Shown: positions 14,302 to 21,640 of the stretch, piece by piece
How the letters are laid out: each line of letters starts with the position of its first letter
Numbering within the stretch: position 1 is the first letter of the stretch
Assembly: GCA_964467345.1 (NCBI GenBank)
Contig: CAYXPY010000034.1
Span: forward strand, 1-23,136
Length of the DNA: 23,136 nt
Direction of reading: 5' to 3'
Origin: SM1-50 sp964467345
Lineage (GTDB): Archaea > Thermoplasmatota > E2 > DHVEG-1
Translations under genes and position numbers: made by a program
Notes under the pieces: generated by a model
Seen by the model: the letters and a program-made list of their open reading frames with translations, nothing else
Told to the model about the DNA's origin: nothing
The model's database searches: none

Positions 14302-14868
14302 ATGATCACTCACATACAAGGTAAAAAGGAAAACGCCATCGCCTCATGGGAGGATACGTCCTCCCTACGCGACGAGATTGCGGAATGGCAGCAGAACGCG
14401 TTTCATGCTGCATTGGAAAAGCTTCAAGCAGAGCATGGGACCCCAGATACAGTCATGCGGATGGGTGAGGCGTTTGGTCGTGGACTGTATGCGCAACGCA
14501 TTAAGGAAAAATCATCAGAATGGACCATGAAAGAATGGATCGATCAGATACAAAAGGACGTGTGTGCGCCACTAGGAACGGAATTTACGTTTACAAAAAT
14601 CTCCCCGGATCTTGCAACAACCTTCGTTAACCGTAATCCACTCGTCCAGAAAAATAAAGAACCTGCCGCTGCCTCATTGTTCCATTTCGGAGTCATGCGC
14701 GGTCTGTTTCTCAGTGCGTTTCCAAAAGGAGAGTTAGTAGTAAATACCCTGAGAGACGAACATCAGCCCGAGTTTATTTTCAAGACACATGCGTCAGCGA
14801 AAGATAAACTTGGACGAAAACAGACGATACGCGCATTTACCGAGTTGAATAACGAAGACGGTGCCTGA
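14302..14868 (+). CDS. Uncharacterised protein of the KaiC-like operon (possible sensor-like domain)
   Basis: This 188-aa soluble protein lies third in the operon, with 12 nt before it and 4 nt after it. I do not recognise a family. Helical segments (RDEIAEWQQNAFHAALEKLQ, then MGEAFGRGLYAQRIKEK) are followed by a strand region (GTEFTFTKISPDLATTFVNR). Next come a small-residue-rich helix (AASLFHFGVMRGLFLSAF) and a final strand pair (GELVVNTL, then EFIFKTHAS). The order of a Gly-rich helix, strands, a helix with a GxxxG-like spacing and a closing strand pair recalls V4R/heme-NO-type ligand-binding domains. It lacks the Cys cluster common in V4R, so this is only a fold hint. There is no signal peptide and no membrane segment. 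The coupling with KaiC-like partners suggests it supplies or receives the signal. GAGAGAG lies just before the ATG. Confidence 0.6.
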   Translation: MITHIQGKKENAIASWEDTSSLRDEIAEWQQNAFHAALEKLQAEHGTPDTVMRMGEAFGRGLYAQRIKEKSSEWTMKEWIDQIQKDVCAPLGTEFTFTKISPDLATTFVNRNPLVQKNKEPAAASLFHFGVMRGLFLSAFPKGELVVNTLRDEHQPEFIFKTHASAKDKLGRKQTIRAFTELNNEDGA

Positions 14869-14872
14869 GAGA

Positions 14873-15699
<827 letters not shown>

Positions 15700-15710
15700 C
15701 TTCTCGTTTA

Positions 15711-17207
15711 TTATGACAAGGTCACTTTCGAGAAGAAAATTTTTGCTTGTGATGTTTTTGTTGCGCTGATTCCTTCATCACAGGTGGCATCCATTTTGAT
15801 CGTGGGTATTGGCAGGATAAGCCCAAGACCTATTCCCATTGGTTTACATGGGATGCTGAGTGTCTCACCAACACTGAGAGTCGTTTGATTCCCTGTGAAT
15901 TCCTTTGGTATCACGAACAGACCGCCAGTGATCCCGATGGTACAGACAACATTGGTCGCATCCGCTTCACCAACATTGGTGATATCGACAGTAAACCCTT
16001 TACCGCCAACAATGTCGATGGTCAACAGCGGCTGTGGTGTGCCTGAGGGGATGTGTTTGAATACTCCACCGTTTGATTCATCGGTGTTGAAAGTACCAGC
16101 CCATCCGATCTTTCCTTCGACCCAGGACGTGCCAAATAATTGGACATCATACATTTCATCCCAGGTTATCCAATTGTGACCGCCATCTAAACTGTAGGAA
16201 GCGCCCCGGTATGCGATATTTGCTGAACTTACACCGGTGCTGACATACATATTTTCCGTGTCGGGCACATAATCAAAATCAGCAGCATAACAGGTTCCAC
16301 TTTGAGAGATGAGCGTCCATGTTTCACCACCATCTGATGTTTCTGCTAAGGCTGCGATTTCGAAATTCTTGTCCATTGCAAGCCCATTTAATGCGTCTTT
16401 GAAACGGATATCGACATATGCACCAACATCCGGGAAGATTACATCAGAAACAGTCCAGTGGTATCCTTTATCAGTCGATTTAAAGACACGCCCGCCATTC
16501 GTTTGATCTTGCGTTCCGAACCAGAGCGTATCACCGATAACATCATAGTATCCAACGACGCCATACTCTATTGTAGACGATGGTGCCGGAATATTTTCTG
16601 ACGGCACTCGGATCCAGTTCTCTCCACCATCAGTTGTTGTATATATCTGGAAATACCCATCAACCGGGTCTCCCATACACCATCCGTCATTTTCATCCCA
16701 GAAATGAACACAGTTCGGGAATCCACCAGTGAAATCCGCAGTGGTCTGTTGAGCCCAGGTGACTCCACCATCAGATGTTTTCCAGATCCCTTGGGGAGTT
16801 CCGGTATGAATGGGAACCCAAGCAGTCATGTCATCTAACGCAAAAATCATTGCAGTGTCTCCACCGGTTGGTGCTCCATCGATGATATCGGCTTCCCAGA
16901 GTTCACCGCCGTTGATTGTCCGGGTAAACTCTTGAACCGGTGCATTAGCCCCACTTCCGTCATAACCAACAGCCCAGCAGATATTTTCATCAACAGCGCA
17001 CATGTAGTGAATACCACGAGAGGGTTCCCAGAAACCTGAAGCTTGTTCTATCCATTCAGCACTCCTTGAACCAGTAGATTGTGTTTGCCTTGTGATGTAA
17101 TGGTTTGAATTCTCTATCATTGCAGTTGCCGGCAGTACAAATGCCAATGCAATAGCGAGGGCGACACTAGCCTGTATTATCATTTTTGTTCTGTTTAAAA
17201 TTTTCAT
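15711..17207 (-). CDS. Secreted Asp-box (BNR/YCF48-like) beta-propeller protein with C-terminal Ig-like domain
   Basis: This 498-aa protein begins with a signal peptide (MKILNRTKM, then the hydrophobic stretch IIQASVALAIALAFVLP, with a cleavage-like site near ATA). The body has at least six Asp-box-type repeats about 40-60 residues apart: NGGELW, SDGGVTW, TDGGENW, TDKGYHW, SDGGETW and LDGGHNW. This is the pattern of a sialidase/BNR or YCF48-type beta-propeller. The last roughly 100 residues (starting LLTIDIVGGKGFTVDITNVGEADATNV) look like a CARDB/Ig-like beta-sandwich often attached to archaeal surface proteins. The sialidase catalytic residues are not evident, so a glycan-binding or structural surface role is more likely than hydrolysis. 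TATA-like TTTAAATAA (near 17240) and GGGGAATGAT before the ATG support the start. Confidence 0.85.
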   Translation of the reverse strand: MKILNRTKMIIQASVALAIALAFVLPATAMIENSNHYITRQTQSTGSRSAEWIEQASGFWEPSRGIHYMCAVDENICWAVGYDGSGANAPVQEFTRTINGGELWEADIIDGAPTGGDTAMIFALDDMTAWVPIHTGTPQGIWKTSDGGVTWAQQTTADFTGGFPNCVHFWDENDGWCMGDPVDGYFQIYTTTDGGENWIRVPSENIPAPSSTIEYGVVGYYDVIGDTLWFGTQDQTNGGRVFKSTDKGYHWTVSDVIFPDVGAYVDIRFKDALNGLAMDKNFEIAALAETSDGGETWTLISQSGTCYAADFDYVPDTENMYVSTGVSSANIAYRGASYSLDGGHNWITWDEMYDVQLFGTSWVEGKIGWAGTFNTDESNGGVFKHIPSGTPQPLLTIDIVGGKGFTVDITNVGEADATNVVCTIGITGGLFVIPKEFTGNQTTLSVGETLSIPCKPMGIGLGLILPIPTIKMDATCDEGISATKTSQAKIFFSKVTLS

Positions 17208-17418
17208 AAATCATTCCCCATATATTACTCCATAGATGTCTTTTTATTTAAATGTTTCCGAAATAATTCACTTCATCCCATTTTTGTATTTAATATAAAG
17301 ATTTATATGAAAAAATTTTTTTTATGATTTCTCTATTGAAGAAACAGAGCCCACTTCACCCCAGAATTCACAAGACCGTATTCTCCTGCCATTCGATACT
17401 TTCAGTCTTCCTATCCAC

Positions 17419-17432
17419 ATGTTTATAAACAT
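17419..17432 (+). promoter_or_regulatory. Palindromic TATA region of radA
   Basis: ATGTTTATAAACAT is a perfect 14-bp palindrome with the TATA element at its centre, about 40 bp before the radA start. Transcription would begin near 17450 and the leader would carry GGGAG (17456-17460). A palindrome covering the TATA box could be a repressor site; a chance A/T palindrome is also possible. Confidence 0.5.
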
Positions 17433-17464
17433 CTTTTCTTTTCTGTTTACAGAAGGGAGCTCTT

Positions 17465-18424
17465 ATGGGAAAAGACAAGGAAAATGAATCGCCATTAAAC
17501 GATTTACCTGGAGTTGGACCAGCAATAGCAGACAAGTTAATAGAAGCAGGATACGCAGATATGATGAGTATTGCTGTTTCATCACCAAAGGAATTGTCAG
17601 AAGTCGCAGAGATTGGTGAACCGACCGCTGCAAAAATCATCCAGGCAGCACGAAAACAAGCAGACATCGGGAGTTTTGAGACAGGGACAGCACTGCTTGA
17701 ACGCAGGGCAAAAATAGGATCAATTACGACAGGGTCAAAAGCATTTGACGAGCTCATGGGGGGAAAAGGATTTGACAGCCAAGCAATCACCGAGTTGTTC
17801 GGTGAGTTTGGTTCAGGGAAAACACAACTAGCCCATCAGCTCTGCGTCAATGTACAATTTCCTGTTGAGAAAGGGGGATTGGACAGTCATGTGTTCTACA
17901 TAGACACTGAAAATACCTTCCGTCCGGATCGTATCATCCAGATGGCAGAAGCCTACGACCTTGACTCTGATGAAGTCCTTAATAAAATCCATGTCGCACG
18001 AGCATACAACTCGAGTCATCAGATGCTGTTGGTCGATAAGGTCATGGAACTGTCAAAAGAGTTCCCTGCACGCCTCCTGGTTGTTGATTCGCTCACCAGC
18101 CAGTTCCGCGCTGAGTTTGTGGGAAGAGGAGCCCTTGCAGACCGCCAGCAGAAACTCAATAAGCATATGCATGACCTCCTCCGCTGGAGCGACCTGTATA
18201 ATGGTGTGGTTGTTGTGACAAATCAGGTCGCTGCAAAACCAGATGCATTCTTTGGTGATCCCACCAGGCCAATCGGCGGACATATCGTTGGTCATACAGC
18301 GACATTCCGACTGTATCTTCGGAAAAGCAAGGGTGGGAAGCGGATAGCACGACTTATTGATTCGCCGCATCTGCCGGAAGGAGAAGCAGTGTTTTCAGTC
18401 AGTGAAAAGGGAATCAGAGATTAA
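17465..18424 (+). CDS. radA: DNA repair and recombination protein RadA
   Basis: The 319-aa recombinase is the archaeal Rad51/RecA homologue that forms filaments on single-stranded DNA and carries out strand exchange. The N-terminal helix-hairpin-helix domain (about 10-60) has LNDLPGVGPAIADKLIEAGY. It is followed by the subunit-linking FETG (71-74, the FxxA-type site). The core has Walker A GEFGSGKTQ (113-121), Walker B LLVVDS (204-209), the segment YIDTENTFRPDR (145-156) and loop-2 VTNQVAAKPDAFFGDPTRP (251-269). The length is standard, and no intein interrupts the P-loop, a common insertion site in other archaea. The ATG at 17465 is preceded by GGGAG 4 nt upstream and by a palindromic TATA box. 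It converges on a coiled-coil membrane-protein gene across a 25-nt A-run. Confidence 0.98.
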   Translation: MGKDKENESPLNDLPGVGPAIADKLIEAGYADMMSIAVSSPKELSEVAEIGEPTAAKIIQAARKQADIGSFETGTALLERRAKIGSITTGSKAFDELMGGKGFDSQAITELFGEFGSGKTQLAHQLCVNVQFPVEKGGLDSHVFYIDTENTFRPDRIIQMAEAYDLDSDEVLNKIHVARAYNSSHQMLLVDKVMELSKEFPARLLVVDSLTSQFRAEFVGRGALADRQQKLNKHMHDLLRWSDLYNGVVVVTNQVAAKPDAFFGDPTRPIGGHIVGHTATFRLYLRKSKGGKRIARLIDSPHLPEGEAVFSVSEKGIRD

Positions 18425-18447
18425 AAAAAAAAAAAAAAAAAAAAAAA
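18423..18447 (-). terminator. 25-nt A/T homopolymer between convergent genes
   Basis: Twenty-five A on the plus strand begin in the radA stop codon and end right at the stop codon of the minus-strand gene. On the minus strand it is a T-run terminator directly after the coiled-coil gene. Confidence 0.55.
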
Positions 18448-19200
18448 TTATCCTTGTTTTCGTTCACAAGGAACTGGTTTTATCTGTCCGGATGGTGTAT
18501 CCAGTGGTAGTCCAAAAGAGGGGGATAACAGAGCCCTGGACCGTGAACGGACCGTCTTTACCATCGCAAAACCGAGCAATAGAAGACCTACGATCACCAG
18601 GAAGACCGGGGAGAGCAGGACCTCTTTCTGATTGATAAGCACCAGAAATGCAATGACAAATGCTAGCGAACCACCAATGATCCCGGTGAATTCTACGGGG
18701 AACTCTAAAGCCCCAAGATGCATCACCAGGGGTTCATGATGCCGTGACTGCTTCATCTGTGTTTCTAGCGTGGTTTTCAACTCAGAGAGCGCCGCCTGCG
18801 TTCCTTGGAGTCCCTCTGTGACAACGGTGTTTGTCGTTTCAAGGGCTTCAAGTTGGGTTTTAAGGTCGTCTGTCTCCAACTGTTTTGACACCAGCTCATT
18901 ATGCAGAAAAGCAATTTCTCCGTCCAGTACCCGAGCAGCTTCACTGACATTCTCCTTCTTTATACTTCGCAAGAATGTCTCCACGGGTCCTTCCAGTATC
19001 CGATGAACGGTCAGAGGAGAATCCATTGATCCCCCAGACAATCGTTTCTCAACAGCGGATAAACGAGAACTGACACTTGTTGTGGTCTGTTCTATTTTCC
19101 GTATCCAACTGCGTAGCGATTGCAGGGTATCCTCAGAGTCTGCTGATTCCAGCATCTTTTTTTTCTTCTGTACATGTTCCTTCTTTTTCCTCACTATCAT
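18448..19200 (-). CDS. Coiled-coil protein with two membrane helices
   Basis: This 250-aa protein of unknown function starts with a very basic segment (VRKKKEHVQKKKK). It continues with a mostly helical region including a predicted coiled coil (about 94-150, e.g. FLHNELVSKQLETDDLKTQL). Two membrane helices near the C-terminus (about 172-190 and 197-215) complete the visible architecture, so the long N-terminal part lies on one side of the membrane. The end is a polar tail. The start at 19200 (MIVRKKK) has GGTGAG 7 nt upstream; a TTG at 19230 adds ten residues ahead of that site and is rejected. The gene lies about 80 nt downstream of the pilin-like gene in the same direction, so the two may share a transcript. 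A scaffold or anchoring role for a surface appendage is only a guess. Confidence 0.75.
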   Translation of the reverse strand: MIVRKKKEHVQKKKKMLESADSEDTLQSLRSWIRKIEQTTTSVSSRLSAVEKRLSGGSMDSPLTVHRILEGPVETFLRSIKKENVSEAARVLDGEIAFLHNELVSKQLETDDLKTQLEALETTNTVVTEGLQGTQAALSELKTTLETQMKQSRHHEPLVMHLGALEFPVEFTGIIGGSLAFVIAFLVLINQKEVLLSPVFLVIVGLLLLGFAMVKTVRSRSRALLSPSFGLPLDTPSGQIKPVPCERKQG

Positions 19201-19282
19201 AAAATATCTCACCACCTCAATTGTTCTCAAAGACTATTGTGTTGAATCTTTGGGTATCTCTAGAGATTCTTCCCAAAAGATT

Positions 19283-19753
19283 CTATCCTAGTCTGACCAC
19301 CGTGACTGCCTTTGTGTCAATAAAATTCTCAAAACCTGTGGCTTTCACGGTGAGTCGTAGGTACGCCTCGTTGACGTTGGGATCCAGTATCGGCTTAATC
19401 CCTGTGATCTTCGCACTCCCGTTTGTCAGGGTTTTTCCTTGACCTGCGACCCCGGACCCAACCAAAGTAACCGTTGCATCCGTGATAGGATCTGCTCGTT
19501 CATCGTTTGTCGTCACCTTTACCCAGATGGTGTAGGTCTTGGAAAAGGTGAACAATCCTGCCCCCTTTGTTCCCGGGCTTTCTGCGATGAGGGCGTTACC
19601 GGTTACCTGTGCGTTCATTGCTCTTGTTGCCTTTGGGATCATAAAGACGACTGCTGCAATCACTGCAACTGCAACAATCATGATTATGATCAGATACATC
19701 GGGATGCCTAAGACATCCCCGCGTTCGTCTTTCCTAAAATATCTTCTGTTCAT
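19283..19753 (-). CDS. Type IV pilin-like membrane protein with carboxypeptidase-regulatory-like domain
   Basis: The 156-aa protein has the architecture of an archaeal pilin or pseudopilin. A charged N-terminus (MNRRYFRKDERGD) is followed at once by a long hydrophobic helix (about 15-40, including MYLIIIMIVAVAVIAAVVF). A soluble beta-rich domain completes it. The KDERGD sequence just before the helix is a candidate site for a prepilin-type peptidase, although the exact class III consensus is not perfect. The C-terminal domain (about 75-156, with DPITDATVTLVGSG, TNGSAKI and YLRLTVKATGFENF) resembles carboxypeptidase-regulatory/Ig-like beta-sandwich modules. The start has a strong GGAGGT ribosome site 8 nt upstream. 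It is probably anchored in the membrane or assembled outside. An adhesion or sensing role is inferred, and no assembly ATPase is visible nearby. Confidence 0.75.
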   Translation of the reverse strand: MNRRYFRKDERGDVLGIPMYLIIIMIVAVAVIAAVVFMIPKATRAMNAQVTGNALIAESPGTKGAGLFTFSKTYTIWVKVTTNDERADPITDATVTLVGSGVAGQGKTLTNGSAKITGIKPILDPNVNEAYLRLTVKATGFENFIDTKAVTVVRLG

Positions 19754-19878
19754 TTTTTTTTACCTCCCGACTTAACTTTTTTTTGATGTGCAGAGTAATA
19801 TACATTTATCTTTTTAATTCTTTTGCAATAAAATTTTTATAACACAAGCTTGACAAAATGTCGACAGCAAAAAAACAA

Positions 19879-19908
19879 CCAAAAAAAAAAAGACAGGGAA
19901 GAAACCCT
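19879..19908 (-). terminator. Hairpin/T-run terminator of the thi4 gene
   Basis: On the minus strand AGGG (19908-19905) pairs with CCCT (19898-19895) around TTTCTT, followed by a T-run of about 12 nt. It is located about 20 nt past the Thi4 stop. Confidence 0.6.
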
Positions 19909-19927
19909 AAAAAAAAAAGATTGAATC

Positions 19928-20725
19928 TTATTTGAGTTTCTTTAGGATTAATTTTGCGACTTTGTCCCCTGAAAGCAGCATCCCTCCGAAGATGGGACCC
20001 ATACGAGGCGCACCATAGACAGCATTAGCCCCCATGCCAGCAACAAAAAGACCGGGATAGACTTCCTTTGTGTTTTCCACAACCGTTCTTTCCCCTATCT
20101 CTGCGCACATGGAACGTTCTTTCTCTAGATCGCCACTTGGTGTGTTCAGAGCACCAACCTTCTGTCGTACAATCTTACAGATTTCAGCAGCATGGCCGGT
20201 CGCATCAACACAATAGCGTGCACGAATGGATAATGGGTCCACATGTAACCCTGCAATCTCCACAGCACTCCAGTTAATCACAAATCCGTTGACCTTCTTT
20301 TTGTCAAGTAAGACATCCTCAACAGAGATCGTATTGAATATCCGGACGCCAGCATCGATAGCAGCGGAACAAAGCTTTGTAGTCACCTCGATGGAATCTG
20401 CACTGTAATACCCATCACCTTCGTCGGTAATCCGCACCCCGATATCCTCAAGGATATGCTTTGATTGTTTTTGTACAACAATCACAGGGAACGTCATCCC
20501 TCCACCCCACATGCCCCCACCAATGGAAAGCTTTCGTTCGAAGACAATGGTTTTTTTTCCAGCATCAGCAAGATACTTTGCGGCGGTTAAACCAGCAGGT
20601 CCGGCACCAGCGATAGCAACATCCACCTCAATATTCTGACTGAATTCCTTTGAAAAACGTCCAAAGATGATTCGAGTGACCTTGACATCATCGATATTGA
20701 TACTAAACACCTCGAATCGACCCAT
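19928..20725 (-). CDS. thi4: Thi4-family thiazole synthase (often annotated ribose 1,5-bisphosphate isomerase)
   Basis: This 265-aa flavoprotein-like enzyme makes the adenylated thiazole precursor of thiamine from NAD and glycine, with sulfide as sulfur source in archaea. The dinucleotide-binding GAGPAG (40-45), the FERK segment (62-65) and the Gly-rich IGGGMWGGGM (68-77) are typical. So is the ending GANAVYGAPRMGPIFGGML (232-250). Position 161 (AGLHVDP) is His, where yeast Thi4 has the sulfur-donating Cys. That His is the mark of the catalytic, iron/sulfide-dependent archaeal type. Automated annotation often calls these proteins ribose 1,5-bisphosphate isomerase, a role proposed in Thermococcus for an unrelated eIF2B-like protein, so the thiazole function is preferred here. 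The ATG at 20725 is about 21 bp from a TATA-like TTTAATAATA, as in leaderless genes. It is divergent from the acetyltransferase gene. Confidence 0.93.
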   Translation of the reverse strand: MGRFEVFSINIDDVKVTRIIFGRFSKEFSQNIEVDVAIAGAGPAGLTAAKYLADAGKKTIVFERKLSIGGGMWGGGMTFPVIVVQKQSKHILEDIGVRITDEGDGYYSADSIEVTTKLCSAAIDAGVRIFNTISVEDVLLDKKKVNGFVINWSAVEIAGLHVDPLSIRARYCVDATGHAAEICKIVRQKVGALNTPSGDLEKERSMCAEIGERTVVENTKEVYPGLFVAGMGANAVYGAPRMGPIFGGMLLSGDKVAKLILKKLK

Positions 20726-20757
20726 ATTTCTCGAGTATTATTAAACATACCGCTAAC

Positions 20758-20766
20758 GATTTATAC
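20758..20766 (+). promoter_or_regulatory. TATA box for the GNAT acetyltransferase gene
   Basis: GATTTATAC is centred about 20 bp before the TTG at 20782 and 26 bp before the GTG at 20788. The spacing slightly favours the GTG as the real leaderless start. Confidence 0.45.
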
Positions 20767-20781
20767 CAAGATGTCTGTTCG

Positions 20782-21225
20782 TTGTCTGTGCTGACAGTCA
20801 GACATGTACAGGCAAGCGACATCATCCCAGTGATTGCTCTTGCGTATGAGACCCTCCCGGAACGATACAATCCTGCTATTTTTAATCAATTCTACGAAGC
20901 ATCCCCTGACGGTTTTTTTGTTGCACTGAACAATACAAGCATCATTGGGTTTCTGATTGGTATTAGAACAACACCAATAACGGCACGAGTCCTGATGCTG
21001 TCGGTACAAGAAAGACATCGAAAGCAAGGCATCGGAAGAGCCCTTCTCAAAGCATTCCTCTCAGAGATGAAAGAGCACCAGATAAAACGGTGCGATCTTG
21101 AGGTTCGCACCACCAACCATTCTGCTGTTGAGTTTTATAAGAAACAAGGATTTATCCTCAGAGAGATCCTGCCGCATTTCTATCAAAATGGGGAAGACGC
21201 TTACAACATGACCAAAGAATTATAA
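20782..21225 (+). CDS. GNAT-family N-acetyltransferase (RimI-like)
   Basis: The roughly 147-aa protein is a single GNAT domain that transfers an acetyl group from acetyl-CoA to an amine. The acetyl-CoA loop QERHRKQGIGRALL (76-89) carries the Q/RxxGxG/A signature. The following strand-helix (CDLEVRTTNHSAVEFYKKQGF) is the typical NxxAxxFYxxxGF motif of RimI-like enzymes that acetylate protein N-termini. The substrate is not known for certain. Neither Met start gives this frame: the start is TTG at 20782 or GTG at 20788, and the upstream TATA box position supports the GTG. The 3' end overlaps by 6 nt the stop of the convergent UPF0058 gene. It is divergent from thi4, sharing a short promoter region. 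Confidence 0.88.
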   Translation: MSVLTVRHVQASDIIPVIALAYETLPERYNPAIFNQFYEASPDGFFVALNNTSIIGFLIGIRTTPITARVLMLSVQERHRKQGIGRALLKAFLSEMKEHQIKRCDLEVRTTNHSAVEFYKKQGFILREILPHFYQNGEDAYNMTKEL

Positions 21226-21540
21226 CCGATGGCTAACTTTTTCCTTTTCAGTCATAAACCGTATTGCCATTTGATCCAAGCGGTTGGCTATTTTCTCCAA
21301 GCCCGGATCACCGTTGTTTGTTGAAAGCATTCCTGCGATATCCTTGCTTAAGGTAAAAACAGCAAGTTTATGTTCGCGTTTTGATTTGTGAATTTGATAC
21401 GGTGTAATCTCGAGTTTCTCGTAGGAATCGTGGTTACAACCGTTGTTTTCACAGATCTGCTCAAGTTGACTTCGTATCTGATATAAAAACGTGTGGAGTT
21501 GAATGAGTTCGTCTTTCTGCATTGTTCTTGCCTTTCCCAT
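21220..21540 (-). CDS. UPF0058-family protein
   Basis: This small archaeal protein (about 106 aa from this start) is of unknown biochemical function. The characteristic segment KDELIQLHTFLYQIRSQLEQ matches the N-terminus of the UPF0058 family, which is widespread in euryarchaea. The family starts with a short Met-Lys stretch, so the true start is either 21540 (MGKARTMQKDEL) or 21522 (MQKDEL). A TATA box (AAATATAAAA, 21561-21570) is centred 26 bp before 21540, which favours the former and a leaderless mRNA. A longer open frame up to 21588 covers the promoter and is rejected. Histidine and cysteine residues in CENNGCNHDSY may bind a metal. It converges with the acetyltransferase (6-nt overlap) and lies downstream of dnaG in the same direction, with its own promoter. 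Confidence 0.8.
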   Translation of the reverse strand: MGKARTMQKDELIQLHTFLYQIRSQLEQICENNGCNHDSYEKLEITPYQIHKSKREHKLAVFTLSKDIAGMLSTNNGDPGLEKIANRLDQMAIRFMTEKEKVSHRL

Positions 21541-21560
21541 GCCAAGAATACTATAAAGAC

Positions 21561-21570
21561 TTTTATATTT
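21561..21570 (-). promoter_or_regulatory. TATA box for the UPF0058 gene
   Basis: AAATATAAAA on the minus strand is centred 26 bp upstream of the ATG at 21540. This supports a leaderless transcript and fixes the start. Confidence 0.5.
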
Positions 21571-21640
21571 TTTCACGGTTGCTACCAATGAGATTGTCTC
21601 GCACTCGCATGACTGTTAAGGCGTCTTGTATGTTATAAAA

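Noticed and set aside
17368..17790. Minus-strand frame of 140 codons over the start of radA.
   Set aside because: It lies opposite a clear RadA N-terminus and HhH domain and is low-complexity at its end.
19858..19935. A 25-codon lysine-rich plus-strand frame (MSTAKKQPKKKRQGRNPKKK...) with an A/T-rich element upstream.
   Set aside because: Its lysines come from the A-runs that form the minus-strand thi4 terminator, and it overlaps the thi4 stop. A chance frame is much more likely, although such small basic peptides exist.
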